This document shows positions 36,221 through 47,739 of a stretch of 64,000 bases of DNA, piece by piece. The first letter of the stretch is position 1; every line of letters begins with the position of its first letter. Position numbers and translations under genes: made by a program. The DNA is taken from NCBI RefSeq assembly GCF_050948215.1, contig NC_135156.1, forward strand, positions 16,243,257-16,307,256, given 5' to 3'. A model generated the notes under the pieces. It was not told the DNA's origin. It saw nothing but the letters and a program-made list of their open reading frames with translations, and made no database searches. This DNA comes from Halictus rubicundus. Lineage: Eukaryota; Arthropoda; Insecta; Hymenoptera; Halictidae.

Positions 36221-37142
36221 TAATATACTGATTGTTAAGCCTTTGAATTTTGGATTTCGCTGGCGTCCTCTGCCTCGCCTCGTCCTGCTTCTGCACCTCC
36301 TTTTCTTCTTTCGTGTCGAGGACCACCGGAAGCTCGCCGTCACGAAGAAACACTGTTGTCGGCGACGTTGGCATAGTCGAATTAGTATCCTGCAGCGATT
36401 GCTGAAACCAGAAATATCCGTAAGTATCATTTCCTCGCGGTTCTTCTGCGTTTTTCTGCACAATTTTCAACCCCTCGCGCTCGAACGTCGACTCTGAGGA
36501 ACCATTAAAAATTAATATACCACAATTTCAGACAATCTTCGCACTGGCGAATTTATCGATAGTTTATTGCTGTTAATTGATTGTCGAAAGTTACCTGCAT
36601 AACGTTTATCAGGAATAAGAAAGCAAGCAGTGTCAACGCGCTCAGCGCAGCTCCGGTTCCATCTTTACCTTTCGAACTTCTGTAAATAATTATCACACAG
36701 CTATAGTAGGTAGTTTCGTTTATATCAATAGTTTCTTTACTAAAAAATCTACTTTTATTTCATTATTTTTTCCAAAAGTGCAGGTGTGGAAATTTCATGT
36801 GTTGGTATATTGTAAAATTCTTAAAATTCTTGTTTATTAGTTCGAACATTCTACCATTTTGTTGGCTCAAAACACTTCCAAAAAGTGCACACATGTTATT
36901 TGTTGTTCACTACCAAAAAATACAAGACTTGAAGCATAAAATGAAGGATTAAATGCGTTAAATTGGGATTAAGAAGTATTAAAAATTACAGCAGAGAACT
37001 GCAACCATAATTACCCTCGGGAGCCATGCCACCCTCCCGATCCGCTATGGTGATACCCCCTGGAAGCACTGTGATAGCGATCGACGGGAGTATAGTAATC
37101 CTTAGCCAGGTTCCCAAAGTTCATCAAGGACTTGAACGTCAT
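36216..37142 (-). CDS. Small single-pass membrane protein, three exons
   Basis: Exons 37142-37015, 36679-36595 and 36401-36216 join in frame to give 132 residues. The donor after exon 1 is GG|GTAATT and after exon 2 CAG|GTAACT. Residues about 1-43 are Tyr/His/Gly/Ser-rich (MTFKSLMNF, then SASRGYHHSGSGG). Residues about 53-70 form one hydrophobic segment (AALSALTLLAFLFLINVM). The last 60 residues are charged and end KIQRLNNQYIK. There is no signal peptide, so a signal-anchor topology is inferred. The start at 37142 is the first ATG close to the conserved-looking part. The same frame is open upstream to 37313, and a donor-like GAG|GTGAGA at about 37200 hints at another 5' exon, so the true N-terminus may differ. 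A separate 55-codon frame (37279-37446) just upstream could be a leader frame. I do not recognise the family. Confidence 0.6.
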
Positions 37143-39765
37143 CTCGATGACGAAACTTCCCGCTCGATACAAAAGCCAACGAGTCAAGGTCGTTGTCTCA
37201 CCTCGGCCGCGACAAATGTCAACTATTTCGCAAACTTTTCGACCAACTGTCCCCGGAACGCGTTTTCTCGGACCGTTTTCAACGAACTGCCAGTTCCGTC
37301 TGCTTTCTGTCACAGCTCGTGGCTCCCTTGTCGCTTCCTGCTGCCATTTTGTTCACCTTTACGCTGTTCGCGCCGTTTAAACGATCGTTGTGCTCGTCGT
37401 GCTGGCGATCAACGAGGTCGCCGCGAATTTTGGTCAGTTGTTCCATTGTTTCTCCAGGTGGCCGGGTAAATTAATCTGTTTTTAATTGTCTGGGACAGTT
37501 ACGGAAATTAGCTGAAGCTTCGAAGCAGAAAATGCTGGTTTATTGCGAAACAGAGGCTGTTGATGCCTCTTCGAAAAATGGCTTTCTACAGAGCGATTTT
37601 AAGTAAACTGTGTTTCGAAAGGCTTGGAAAATGTTGTAAATTGTTGTTCATAATTTTTGTCTTGATGGGAGAAGTATAATCGTGATTTTGTAGGTGAGGA
37701 TTTGTCAGTGAACGTGTTACTGACACGACAATAGAGTCTGCGGTACAATTATTTAATCGTAAATTTAAAGAAATAGGTTTCTAGGCGACCATTATATTTT
37801 ATCTTCACTAAACTGTCAATCGTGTATTTATCCATCTGTTATAATTTTATTTGTTTCTTTTGAATTTTCAATGGCTTGCTCGAACCATATTAATGTCGCT
37901 CGTCAAAAATATTGTAAATATACATCTGTTACAAGTACATTGACGATCTTTCTGCAGATTGTCATTTTTACACATTATTCCATATAAATTTAAAAAGGGA
38001 GAAAATTTGTTACACCAGTCGGAAGTTTCCTCGTGACAATTCTAGCATAATGAAGCGAATAATTACGGTGAATACGCACGTTTTACAGCATTCTAATAGC
38101 TCCCGCAGGACCGCAAGGTGGTCAAAAGCTAATCTATTGATGGAATTAAAGTGTGCTCCACCCATAATTGATGGAATAATTCCCAGGAAAGGGGATCAGA
38201 AAAGAGGATCAAGATCGTCTGCGAACGAGACCGTTTATTAGCTTGATTGAAGTACAATCCGCGCATAAATACAGCTTACAATCTAAATGATAACGCTAAC
38301 TGAGCTAAATAGAACGTGGGCTATTGCGATAAGGGTCCACCCGTCTCTGCGTATATAATTGCCTATATACAGTCGGTCGTTTGATAACGGGTGGCGGGAA
38401 ACGAATATAGTATCCTGAGACGCTAACTCGTTCGAATCCAAGGGAGGGTCTTTCAAACGACGAATCTCGATTCGACCGACCTCTTCGACGTCTTCCCGCA
38501 CGAACGATACCGAAAACAATCGAACCAAGATCCGCCGAGCGCGCTATCGATACCGATCCTCGATGATCCAGCTGCCCTAAGCTCGTCTTCCTCCCCGATA
38601 GTGAATTTCTCTCTCGCAAACCGCGAACAAACTAAAGATTAAATACGAAAGGACAACTCGAGCTGTCGCGACGCTTTCGTCGATTCAGGGAGACCGCGAT
38701 CATGCTTGTCTCGAGACAATCCCTAAGGGCGCAACTCTATTGTCCGATCTCGACCAATTCACTTACTCCGCACGATTTTTATTAAGTCGACTACTCTGGA
38801 GCTAGTTTACTCGCTGGAGGATGAACTACTGTTAATCATTCCCCGAAAACGCAACCAAAAATTGATAACGGGTCTCTGTGGACCCGGAAGCCGGTCTCCT
38901 GTCGTTAGCTCTTTTCTCGAATTTTTCTCAGTGCATTTCTGTTGGCCATTTTGCAAAAAATCGATTGGGAAAATACAGTCTCAGATTAGATATTAATTTT
39001 GAAATGATCATAGAATTCAGATTTCCAATTCTTCCCGAGTCATTCTCACAAGTAAACGAGAACAACAGCGAAGAATTGTGACCATAATCACTGCGCTGTG
39101 ATCAACAAATAAACAAAATTAAGTGAACAAGTTCACCAGCCGTCGGCGAACAAATTAGGTCCAGAAATCGGCGGCGAAACTTCATCGTCAACGACCATAA
39201 CCCTTTCAAGCGCACAAGAGCTCCGTCTCCCGTTTCGAGTGGTGTCTACCTCTATGTTTAATTAAAATCAATAAATAGCAATAAATATCGTGGTCGAGAG
39301 ACCCGTGCGAACGTTCCTCGAGTTCGTTCAGGTCTTCGGCGTGTTCTCCGAACGTTCCCCCCTCCAGTTTTCTCCAAGAAAATGGACGAAGAAAACGAAA
39401 CTTCTCGAAAGGAACTCGGCCTATTCTCGTGAGCATTATTTTCCCGGCCGGGACGAGCGCGTTAAACAATTTAAAATTAATTGGATCGCCAAAGTATTAT
39501 CGAATCAGTCCGGCGATTTCAACACGATTCTCCGCATGTTCCACGTCGCGTATAAAAGCTGCTTCGCCGTTCTGAGTGCGATCTAAGCATCGGGACCCTG
39601 AAGAACCCGGTCACGAAGGATCTCGAACTTGTCAAAGGTCAGCGAAGCGTCGGGGGGCGGGGAATTTTCTGTTAGATTCGTTCGAGGGTCCGAGCGATCG
39701 AGTCCCGGAGGTTTTCGGGTCCCTCGCAGCCTAAATCGTACTCAGCTAATTGGGATTAGGGTCTC
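37143..39765. other. Intergenic stretch between the small membrane gene and secreted paralogue A
   Basis: No complete gene is seen. The stretch likely holds the promoter and any 5' exons of the membrane-protein gene and the 3' UTR of paralogue A. Minus-strand AATAAA motifs occur near 38232 and 38778. Confidence 0.4.
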
Positions 39766-42700
39766 TCAGACGGCGTTGCAGTTCAGGAAAACGGTCCTGC
39801 AGTCCTCGCCGCTGCGACCGCGTCGGCTCGCCTCGTAAAGCGCGTCGAACGCCACGCCGCTCTGCCTCTGCAGAAGATAGCTCGTCGCGTACCTTGAAGA
39901 AGAGAGAAAACTTATGATAGCTCGCTTTCTCCTTTTTTTTTTCGGAGTCGTTTAATTAGAGTAATAGGCGGGGTGGGCTTACGATCCGAATTGACAGAAG
40001 ACGGAAGAGGTGCCCTGGGATTTTGCGACGCACTCGGCGCTCGCCTCGCAGAGAGCTCGCTCCGCGCAGCCTCGGTGTCCTTCGTCCTCGGAGCGACCGA
40101 CGTTGTTGAAGGACTTCAGGGATCTTACGTAGCCCTGGAGACAAGATTTTTGTCGGTTAGCGATGGAGATGGTAGCGAAAAGATTACAGTTCTAAATTGA
40201 AAATTGATTTCAGGATTGCTTTCATTTCATGTCCTTGCAAGTATTTCCCTATTTCCTTTCATTTCATCGACTTCTGAAAACTAATTCTTCAGCTTCGATA
40301 GTAGTTCAGCTTCACACTTTTCCTATTAATTAATCGGATTTTTCATAGTTCTGCTGTACTAAGAAAAAAGAGCTTAGAAATTCCCTTTTATAAATTAATC
40401 CCAAACAAAATTACTAGATTACGTTATTAATGATTCACGACGGAAATTGTTGTTGCTATCGAAAGATCTGTCAACAAATTTTTAGCCACGGACCGCAGAC
40501 AAAAATTATGAAAAATATATTATTATTCGAAACTTCTGTAATAAAGTCTACCAAAAGATATACTGCTGATTTAATGCATTTATGTCAAAAACGAGATGGT
40601 GCAATGTAAAAGCTCAACTCAATCGATTAAAATCAGTCGATTAAAAAAGAAATTTGAATATGCCTTGCGTTTCATAAAATTGATCAAAATAATTTTGCAT
40701 AAAGATCCGCGGTCTGACGATGCAGGTATCTAGAGAATTGTTCCAACAAAGGAATTTCTGATAAAGATGAATGCCTAAGAAATTAGGCACGCGTTTTAAC
40801 GTCGGTTTACCTTGAGCATGGTGAGAGTGGTGACCGCAGCTTCGGAAATGGTGTCACGTTTCCCCATGGATCTGGCCGTGAGCGAACGGTGCGAGAACGA
40901 AGTCTTCAAGGCATCCAGAAGGTTCACCACTATGTTAATGAACTATTTAAGAGGAATCGAATTAGTACGCGGATCTGAGGACCTCCGCTCGCGGACCCTT
41001 TGATCGTCGAACGCTCTGTACAATGGTTTTAATTCGAGATGAAAGGGTCCTCGCCCAGGGAACTAAGAGTGCAGAGTCAACAGAGTAGAAGCGTTCTACA
41101 CGAGGAAAGCGTAAGTTTCTATTACTATGGTCCTGGACGCTTCACTGGGTTACTTCGGAACAGATCGAATTATCTAGGTCGACAAGATGGCCGACGCTGC
41201 GGCCGCTGTAGCCTGCTTTCTCGGAAAAAAATAATCCCCCCCCCCCCACGATCATCACAGTTACTTATCAATAATTCACTGATATGAGTAATCACACTGC
41301 AATCATCTACCATAAAGAATTTTGTTCAGAGAGTAGCAACAAAATTTGCTGATCAAAGTTTCTTCTACTCCTTCTACTTCCTCCACAGTTCTCCAAAGTT
41401 TTAATTTTTTTTTTCTTCGTTGTGTAAAGATATTCAGAAGAGCTTCATAATTTTTATAGTGATAGAATAGCCATTTTGTTTTGTTTTTTCATGCAACCCA
41501 GAGTCCGCCCAGCAAAGCGTCCAGAGTCGACCAGTCAGGTTTCGTCTTTTTACAATTTGGTTCGTTTGCGTACTAACCTCGGAAGCGTTTTTAGCCATGG
41601 AATAAATCTGATTAGGGTCTCTGTCTCGTCCTAGAAACGCGCCCAGCATCGCAGCCAAAATTTCCTAAACAACCGACACCAGCCGTGTGCTCTAAGTTCT
41701 GACGATTATTTACAAGAGGGGTTGAACTCGAATCCCAAGCAAAGAAAGTCTGCGACACAGGCATGATCAAAAATCGCCCCGGATTGCCCCTGGGAGCCGC
41801 TGAATATAATATCTGAGAAATATAAATGCGCGAGAAACGTTCAGAGCTCCGAGTAGGCGTGACTCCGAGTGGGCGTGGCCTATTGGCCCCCAATGCCGGG
41901 CCGCACAGAGCAAACTTTGCATGCCCGTGTCGCGAAACGAGCAGTCACAACGATGCACTTTCGATTCGCTAATTATACAACTTCTGCTTCTCGACTTTCA
42001 AACGACAGATCGAATCTCGCGGCGACGAATTATATCGTTTAGAAAACGTGACGATCGTTAACGGAACCACGCCCCGTGCGAGAATAATGATGACAAGCCT
42101 AATTGCTCGGGCGACATCGTTAAGGTGGGCAACCGTTCGCGGCGGGAACCGATTTCGTACACCCTTGTGACTTCTTTAACGACGTCATTACATTTTTACA
42201 TCTTCTCTCGTATGTAAGAATAGAAACATCAACGAGACAACCGAAAAGACTCATGCTCAGCCATGTACAATCTACTGCGGGTGCTACCGGTGGCAATTAA
42301 TAAAATGCGGATCTGCGTTCAGTGTCTCGCAATTTTCAAATCGCTTCGGAAATGTTCAACTTTTTGGTAAAATGGGCAATTTGGTGTCAAGCTTTGCATA
42401 TTGATCAATAGAACATTCCTCCAAATAGTCTAATAGTCACTAGACTGAACATTCCCTTGTTTATAATTTTTTTAGAATTCCGAATTCATTTTTCAAAATC
42501 TACAATTCCCAAATTCTTCGCTAAACAATTCTCAGCAATTCCTGAAGACTTGGATGAACCACGTGAATGCGTATATGCATATCCGCAATTTATTAATTGA
42601 TTCCCCGCTTAATCGGCACGCTAGTTTACATTCGCTGTTAATACACTCGGGTGTCAATTAAGCGGGGACAATCTGTACAGCGTGTCCTGTCTACTCCAAG

Positions 42701-43909
42701 CGGGAGTTTATAGAACGATTCCATTGGAAGAATGGATTTCCCAGGATCTAGACATCCGTAACGGTGTCGATCGAGTGGATCGTGCTATCAAGTCGCGCGT
42801 TGACCTACCTGCATCGTGCTGCTCTGATTGTCAACCTTGTCGATGCCGTCGACAGGTTGTTGAGGTCCACCGAGAAAAGCGGTGAGCAGCCTAAGGCCCA
42901 CGGATAACAGGTTGGCCCACGGACTGGCAGGTGCTCCATCATCGATTTCATTTTTACTCGGCCCAGCCACACCACCAGTTTGACCCAACAACATTTGCAT
43001 TACCATGCTCAGCATGTTTGACCAGGAGAAACCGCTACTGCTACCTTCCTGGTGGAACAAAACGATCCACGGCTCGAAACAAACGCTTTTCACATTTTCC
43101 GAAAGTTTATCCTGCGTTCGGGGCTGTTTTAAATTTCTTCAAAAAAATTCGGGAACTATGCTGACCAATTAGTGTGCCATTTAATGCATTATTTGTCCAT
43201 CCAGCAGCCAGAAAAATGTCACAATATCAAGGTTGTTATCCCCAAAAATCGTTTCTGTTTTGGCAATTTATTATGCAATTTTTTGTGATTAGGACATGTT
43301 ACGATCGAAGAATTTTTCGTTAACAATGTGTGAATTGTATCATCGTGTGCAACGAACTGGAGCAACGTAAAAATTGATTTTCCTTCTTAATAGGTTTTTA
43401 TAGCTTGAAAACAATATAACAATAGTTTTAAATTCTTTTTATATTTTTACTTCTTCCGTGAATATAATTCTGCACTTTATAAACGAATAAAAAGAGACAG
43501 TGAACATATTAATGTTATAACTAGACTGCGGATTATGTGCGTTTATAGTAAAAATGAGTAGCATTTTCAAACAGTAGTAAGATTAATTAATTGTTAATAT
43601 ATGATTAAAGTATCAAATGTCCGTCACAGATTCAAACAATGTTAATTTTGCATAAAAATCGACAGTCTGGTTACGTCCCGATGAAAATCTTGTCGCTCGA
43701 CTCACCTGAATCTGGTTGGTGCTGATGTCATCCAAATCGTCCAAAGCGACCTTCTTCATAGCGTTCGGTTTCTCAGCGAACTTCCGGTCCTCCCTGACCT
43801 GCTGAGGCTGGACCTGCTGCGAGTACACCGGATGCTGCGGCAGGGCGGCAGCTTGTCCAAGAACAAGCGCCACGAAGAACAGCGACACGTACTGATTATA
43901 CTTCGACAT
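39766..43909 (-). CDS. Secreted six-cysteine protein, tandem paralogue A
   Basis: Exons 43909-43706, 43048-42809, 41664-41578, 40942-40811, 40134-39983 and 39892-39766 give 313 residues, or 284 if the 87-bp third exon is skipped. All junctions are GT-AG with matching phases. The N-terminus is a clear signal peptide (YVSLFFVALVLGQAAA, cleavage likely before LPQ), so the protein is predicted to be secreted. A Gln/Pro-rich stretch follows, then a conserved REDRKFAEKPNAMKK segment, a helical Trp-containing region (FSWSNML, SPWANLL), another helix (FINIVVNLLDALKTSF) and a C-terminal part with six cysteines (GCAERALCEASAEC, FCQ, DC, NC). The start is fixed by an acceptor TTTTCAG directly before A-ATG. 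Paralogue B lies 3.8 kb upstream with the same layout. Four-fifths of residues match in the last exons (42 of 51 in the Cys exon). I cannot name the family. The role is unknown, and a cuticle, haemolymph or gland product is possible. Confidence 0.8.
40559..40716. mobile_element. MITE, AGACTGCGG family, copy 4 (degenerate)
   Basis: The left end is degraded (TACTGCTGATTTAATGCATT) and the right end reads TTGCATAAAGATCCGCGGTCT. It sits in an intron of paralogue A. Confidence 0.55.
41578..41664 (-). other. In-frame extra exon of paralogue A (87 bp, phase 0-0)
   Basis: It is bounded by a GTTTAG acceptor and a GAG|GTTAGT donor and encodes 29 residues (EILAAMLGAFLG, then DPNQIYSMAKNASE). It joins naturally to the helix that begins the next exon. 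Skipping keeps the frame. Paralogue B has only a 79-bp intron at this position and no counterpart. Confidence 0.65.
43522..43669. mobile_element. MITE, AGACTGCGG family, copy 5
   Basis: The left end is TAGACTGCGGATTATGTGCG and the right end TTTTGCATAAAAATCGACAGTCT. It lies in the intron after the signal-peptide exon of paralogue A, about 35 bp from the donor. Paralogue B lacks it at the matching site, so it arrived after the duplication. Confidence 0.65.
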
Positions 43910-44734
43910 TCTGAAAACAAAAATCGCAGGCTGCCGGAAACCGAGGAACACTCGCGAAAAGAGAAGGTGCCGACGCCTCGGTTGCTATCTCAACCGTGGA
44001 CGCGTGAAAAGCAACCTTTATGGTTGCTCTTTCTCTCCCCTCGCGACGACAATAAGTCAAAAGAGAAAACAAGAATGGAGGATCGGGGACTTGTCCGGGA
44101 GAAAATCTGGTCTCGAATGTGTCACGCGCGGGATTCGAGTGCCGCTTCGATGTCGATTATCGATTACTATTAGAATTCTATCGAGCACGATTGAGATTTG
44201 ACGAGCTCGTAAAGAGTTAATAATGGTGACACGATTGTAGAATCATTCTTTGAGGAAGACTGGTTTAAACTGGTTGAGAATAATTTTGTCGCTACGAAAT
44301 TTTATTCGATCGGTATTAAACGTAACTTTGTAACGTCGCGATCTTGATTTAAGATTTTAAAATTCGTGGAAAAAGGCTGAACAATTTTTAAACCTCGATT
44401 TCGGGAGTTAGGATTGACTTTCCGATGGTCTGACCTTGATCGTTGAAGACGTTGAAGACTGATGTCAGAACTAGTCCTGTCAATCTCAGTGCGAGATCAC
44501 AGCGAGAAGTGGTAGATTTGACGTTTTAATGTCGCGACCTTGACTACGAGCAGCTTCCTGGAGCAAGACAAATGTACCGAAGGTACCGATATCGCGGAAG
44601 GGAGCGGACTTGGCAATTTCTGACCTTGATCGTCGTAGAGCCTGGCCTTGGTAGTCCGGAAAATGCGAGCGACCTAGCACGGAACGAATAAAGCCGAACG
44701 AATGAGTCGGTTCAACCGGAGGAACGGCTGGAAA

Positions 44735-44865
44735 GGCTGGAAAGTGTGTCAGAGCGGTTAAGGTCACCCTGCCAACACCAGGTAGCCCACTTCTCGGTCG
44801 CAGCTACCGGTTTGTTGAACCCGACAGGTACCGTTACCTGGAAACGCGGTCGCGACCTACTGTCG
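44735..44865. promoter_or_regulatory. Conserved block in first intron of paralogue A
   Basis: About 120 bp here match 50295-50425 in paralogue B, sharing TAGCCCACTTCTCGGT, GGTACCGTTAC and GGAAACGCGGTCGCGA. The block lies about 0.8 kb upstream of the signal-peptide exon in A and 0.6 kb upstream in B. Surrounding intron sequence has diverged, so the block may be an intronic enhancer. Part of it (CAGAGCGGTTAAGG) resembles a tRNA A box, so a shared SINE-like relic is an alternative. Confidence 0.5.
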
Positions 44866-46215
44866 TCGTCGTCTTCTACGTCCGCGACCGCTCAGAGACA
44901 AAGATGGACGACCGACGGGGAAAGAAAGCTTCGCGAACCAGCGAAGATTCTGGAAATCTCGCAGACCTCGAAGAAACCGCGCGGGAAAAAAGATTCCGAA
45001 CGAAAAACGTCCGCTCTCGAAGAAGACTGTTCCAGGAAAACCGATGAAAAATGCTTCACGCTTCGAGGACGATGGAATTGCTGCACTGTTAGTCGACGAA
45101 AACGTTCCGCTTTGAGGATTAAGCATTCGGCGTTGGTCGCCCAGGTTTCCCAGAACGAGCCCAATTAATTTGACGAGCCTGCGATGAGTCGACAACGGCG
45201 GCAGAATTCTTTTCGAAATTTTTTCCGGGAGATCAGACGATTGCAACGTTGGAGATTGCCGTCAAATGTTATTCGAACGATATCAGGCGCTATTGAAATT
45301 TACAGAATTTGAAAATACCGATGCACCAATTTTGGTACAATTTTTCTACGAATATTAAAACAGTCGGAGATCGATAGATTAGAATTTCCCTTGCTGTCGC
45401 GTTTGCTAGGTGAACGTTCAATTTGAAGTCTGACGAGCCCCTGACGATTTAATAACGGTGACACAGTCGTGAAACAATTCTTGCGGATAGGTCGAGGTGT
45501 CAGGAAGTGAGTTTTTGCCTGTGACTGTTAATGGAGCGTTATTAGAACCGCGTTAGGAGAGCAGAGCGAGGCGTAGCGCAAAGAGCGGCGCGCCTCTCGA
45601 AAACGGTACACGCGCGCCGGAAAAATCACGAACGATTTCTAACTGTACCCTGACACCTGCGAAAGGTATTTTCTACCTGTTCCGGGCCCGTTCCCCGGCT
45701 CGGCCTTTTGTGAACGTTGCTCCCGACGCAATTGGCGAGCTGGGAAGATCGCACGCTCTCTAACAACTCTACACACGTCCGATCCCCGATTCCCCTAAAA
45801 CTTTAAAACGAAAACTTCAAAATGCACTCTGAAATCATCAACAGAGTGTGCTACTCACCGTGAGACACTCGCAAAACACCTACAACTAATTAACAAGCGT
45901 TACCTAATTCTTCGAAATTATCCGAATAAAATGTCCCCGTGGTTCCGGGACTAGATCGTTAAAATTTTCTAGGATTCGCGTAGAATTCGCGTTTTCCGCG
46001 GACGTTCCTTTTCCGAAGAGGCTAATCGAGTGAAGTACGAAAGCAAAATGCTCTACCCGAAGCTAGAGCCACCGGAAAGGAAAAGTTTTCGTCGGCTTTT
46101 GCCCTACTTACGTGCCCGAAATCCAAGGGAAAAATTTGTGGAAGGGGTGTGTCGCGAAATTTCTGAACGAAAACGAGAACTTCCGGTTCGCCCGGCGGAG
46201 TACTCACTCGCTCAC

Positions 46216-46302
46216 TTCCAGGTAGACTTCCTTGACACTGACTCTCAGCTCTGAAGATGAAATTCCTCGCGGGGCCTGCTATATAGCTTGCGGTCCCACG
46301 TG
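46216..46302 (-). promoter_or_regulatory. Promoter and non-coding first exon of paralogue A
   Basis: On the minus strand TATATAG (46285-46279) is followed about 33 bp later by TCTTCAGAG, a plausible start site. A short untranslated exon follows, reading AGTCAGTGTCAAGGAAGTC, with a donor near 46215. Upstream lie a palindromic CACGTG E box (46302-46297) and CCAAT-type motifs near 46320 and 46362. The same arrangement occurs at 51520-51680 for paralogue B. The acceptor directly before the ATG at 43909 is the expected partner. Confidence 0.6.
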
Positions 46303-47739
46303 GGGGTAGGCCTCGCAGCCAATGGCCACGCGGCTTTGGCACTATTTTCAATGGAACTGACCAATCCTCCGTCGCCGATCGGCCGAAGGTCTACTTTTAA
46401 AACACTTTTCATCGCGAGCTTTACGGTTCCCGACAGTTGCCACGAATTTTTCTCCGTCGAGATCGTAACTTCTGAGGCTGCTTAGAAAGCTGCGGAGAAT
46501 GCTGAAGATCCTGATCTTGCAGCTTCAGCTGTATTTGGATAGAGAATGAGGACTTTCTCGATAGCGAGCCAGCAGCAAAAATATATAATTCTGCTCGATA
46601 ATCAACACTGCTCCAATTAATAAGAGCTCGAGGGATTTGCCTAACTCTTGGGGCAGTATTTTCGATTCGGGTCGACGTTTCTTGGTTCTTTTCGCAGAAG
46701 GAAGGGCTGGAGGGTGAACAGTACCATTTCTCGCAGGTTTCATTTACATTTATTTACAAACGCGTACAGTCAGTATTTACAATTACAGATAGCAACAACC
46801 ACCAAGCGTTCTCGAGTGCACGTAACGGCGACTGCTGCTAATTTCTCCATTTTCGTCTACTGTTCTCTCGCTCGATACGCTACTTGCAACCGATTTCTTT
46901 GAATAAAACTGCGATATAATAGAAAGCGCGAGGGTACAATGCAACGGACGTTGCCAACGAAATCCGCACTAACTCTACCGTCGATATATTTAACATAAAT
47001 ATAGTATCGTGGCCTCGAATCTTCTTCAGTCTGCTTCGACATTATTGTTCGATGACTGTCAGTGTTCACGGGACATCATGCAGGTCCCGCGGACACCGAG
47101 AGCTCTGCTAAATTTCAGCGATTTTCACCGGTTACCAAGAAAGCTCTACATTTTTCTATGATCACACTGTGTAAATTGCGAACGCGCATAGATTCAGTTG
47201 ATTAGACATAAGTTTGTCTGTGATCGTTAAACACGGTATAAAAATGTTCAATGGAAGCTTGTTTGACAGGGCACTTGACTAACCAAATTAACTAAATGAT
47301 CATTCACAAAATTGGCAGTTTCTAGAAGGTACTAAAAAGCGGGATACAAATTTTTTTGAATCGCTAGGAAAATAATAATGGAAGCCAAAGATGGTTCCCG
47401 CTACCTAGAATCCGTCTTCGCCGATTGAGAAGATGATCTTTCTTGGTTACCCAACGTATAGTCAATCGCGGCGGGCCGCAATTGCAGCTTTCCCTCGTTA
47501 GCGTCTCGCTTCTATCCCCACTCCTATGACGTAATTGCGAGTGGGCGGCGTGACCGACCGAGCCAGCCAATAGGAAACAGCGTCCACTGTTTCGCTAGAG
47601 GCTCGCCGTGCCCTCCGAGCCGCGCTAAAAAGGGAAAACTGTAACTAGTTGACGAGAACTCGATTCTTTCCTAGGGTCTTCGTTGGTTTCAGGCGACCGA
47701 GTCAGTCTGCGAGTCCATGGATCATCGAACCGGGACCTT

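Noticed and set aside
44746..45246. Overlapping frames on both strands in the first intron of paralogue A
   Set aside because: They lie inside the intron between the leader exon and the ATG exon and lack domains; the shared block with B is not conserved as a reading frame.
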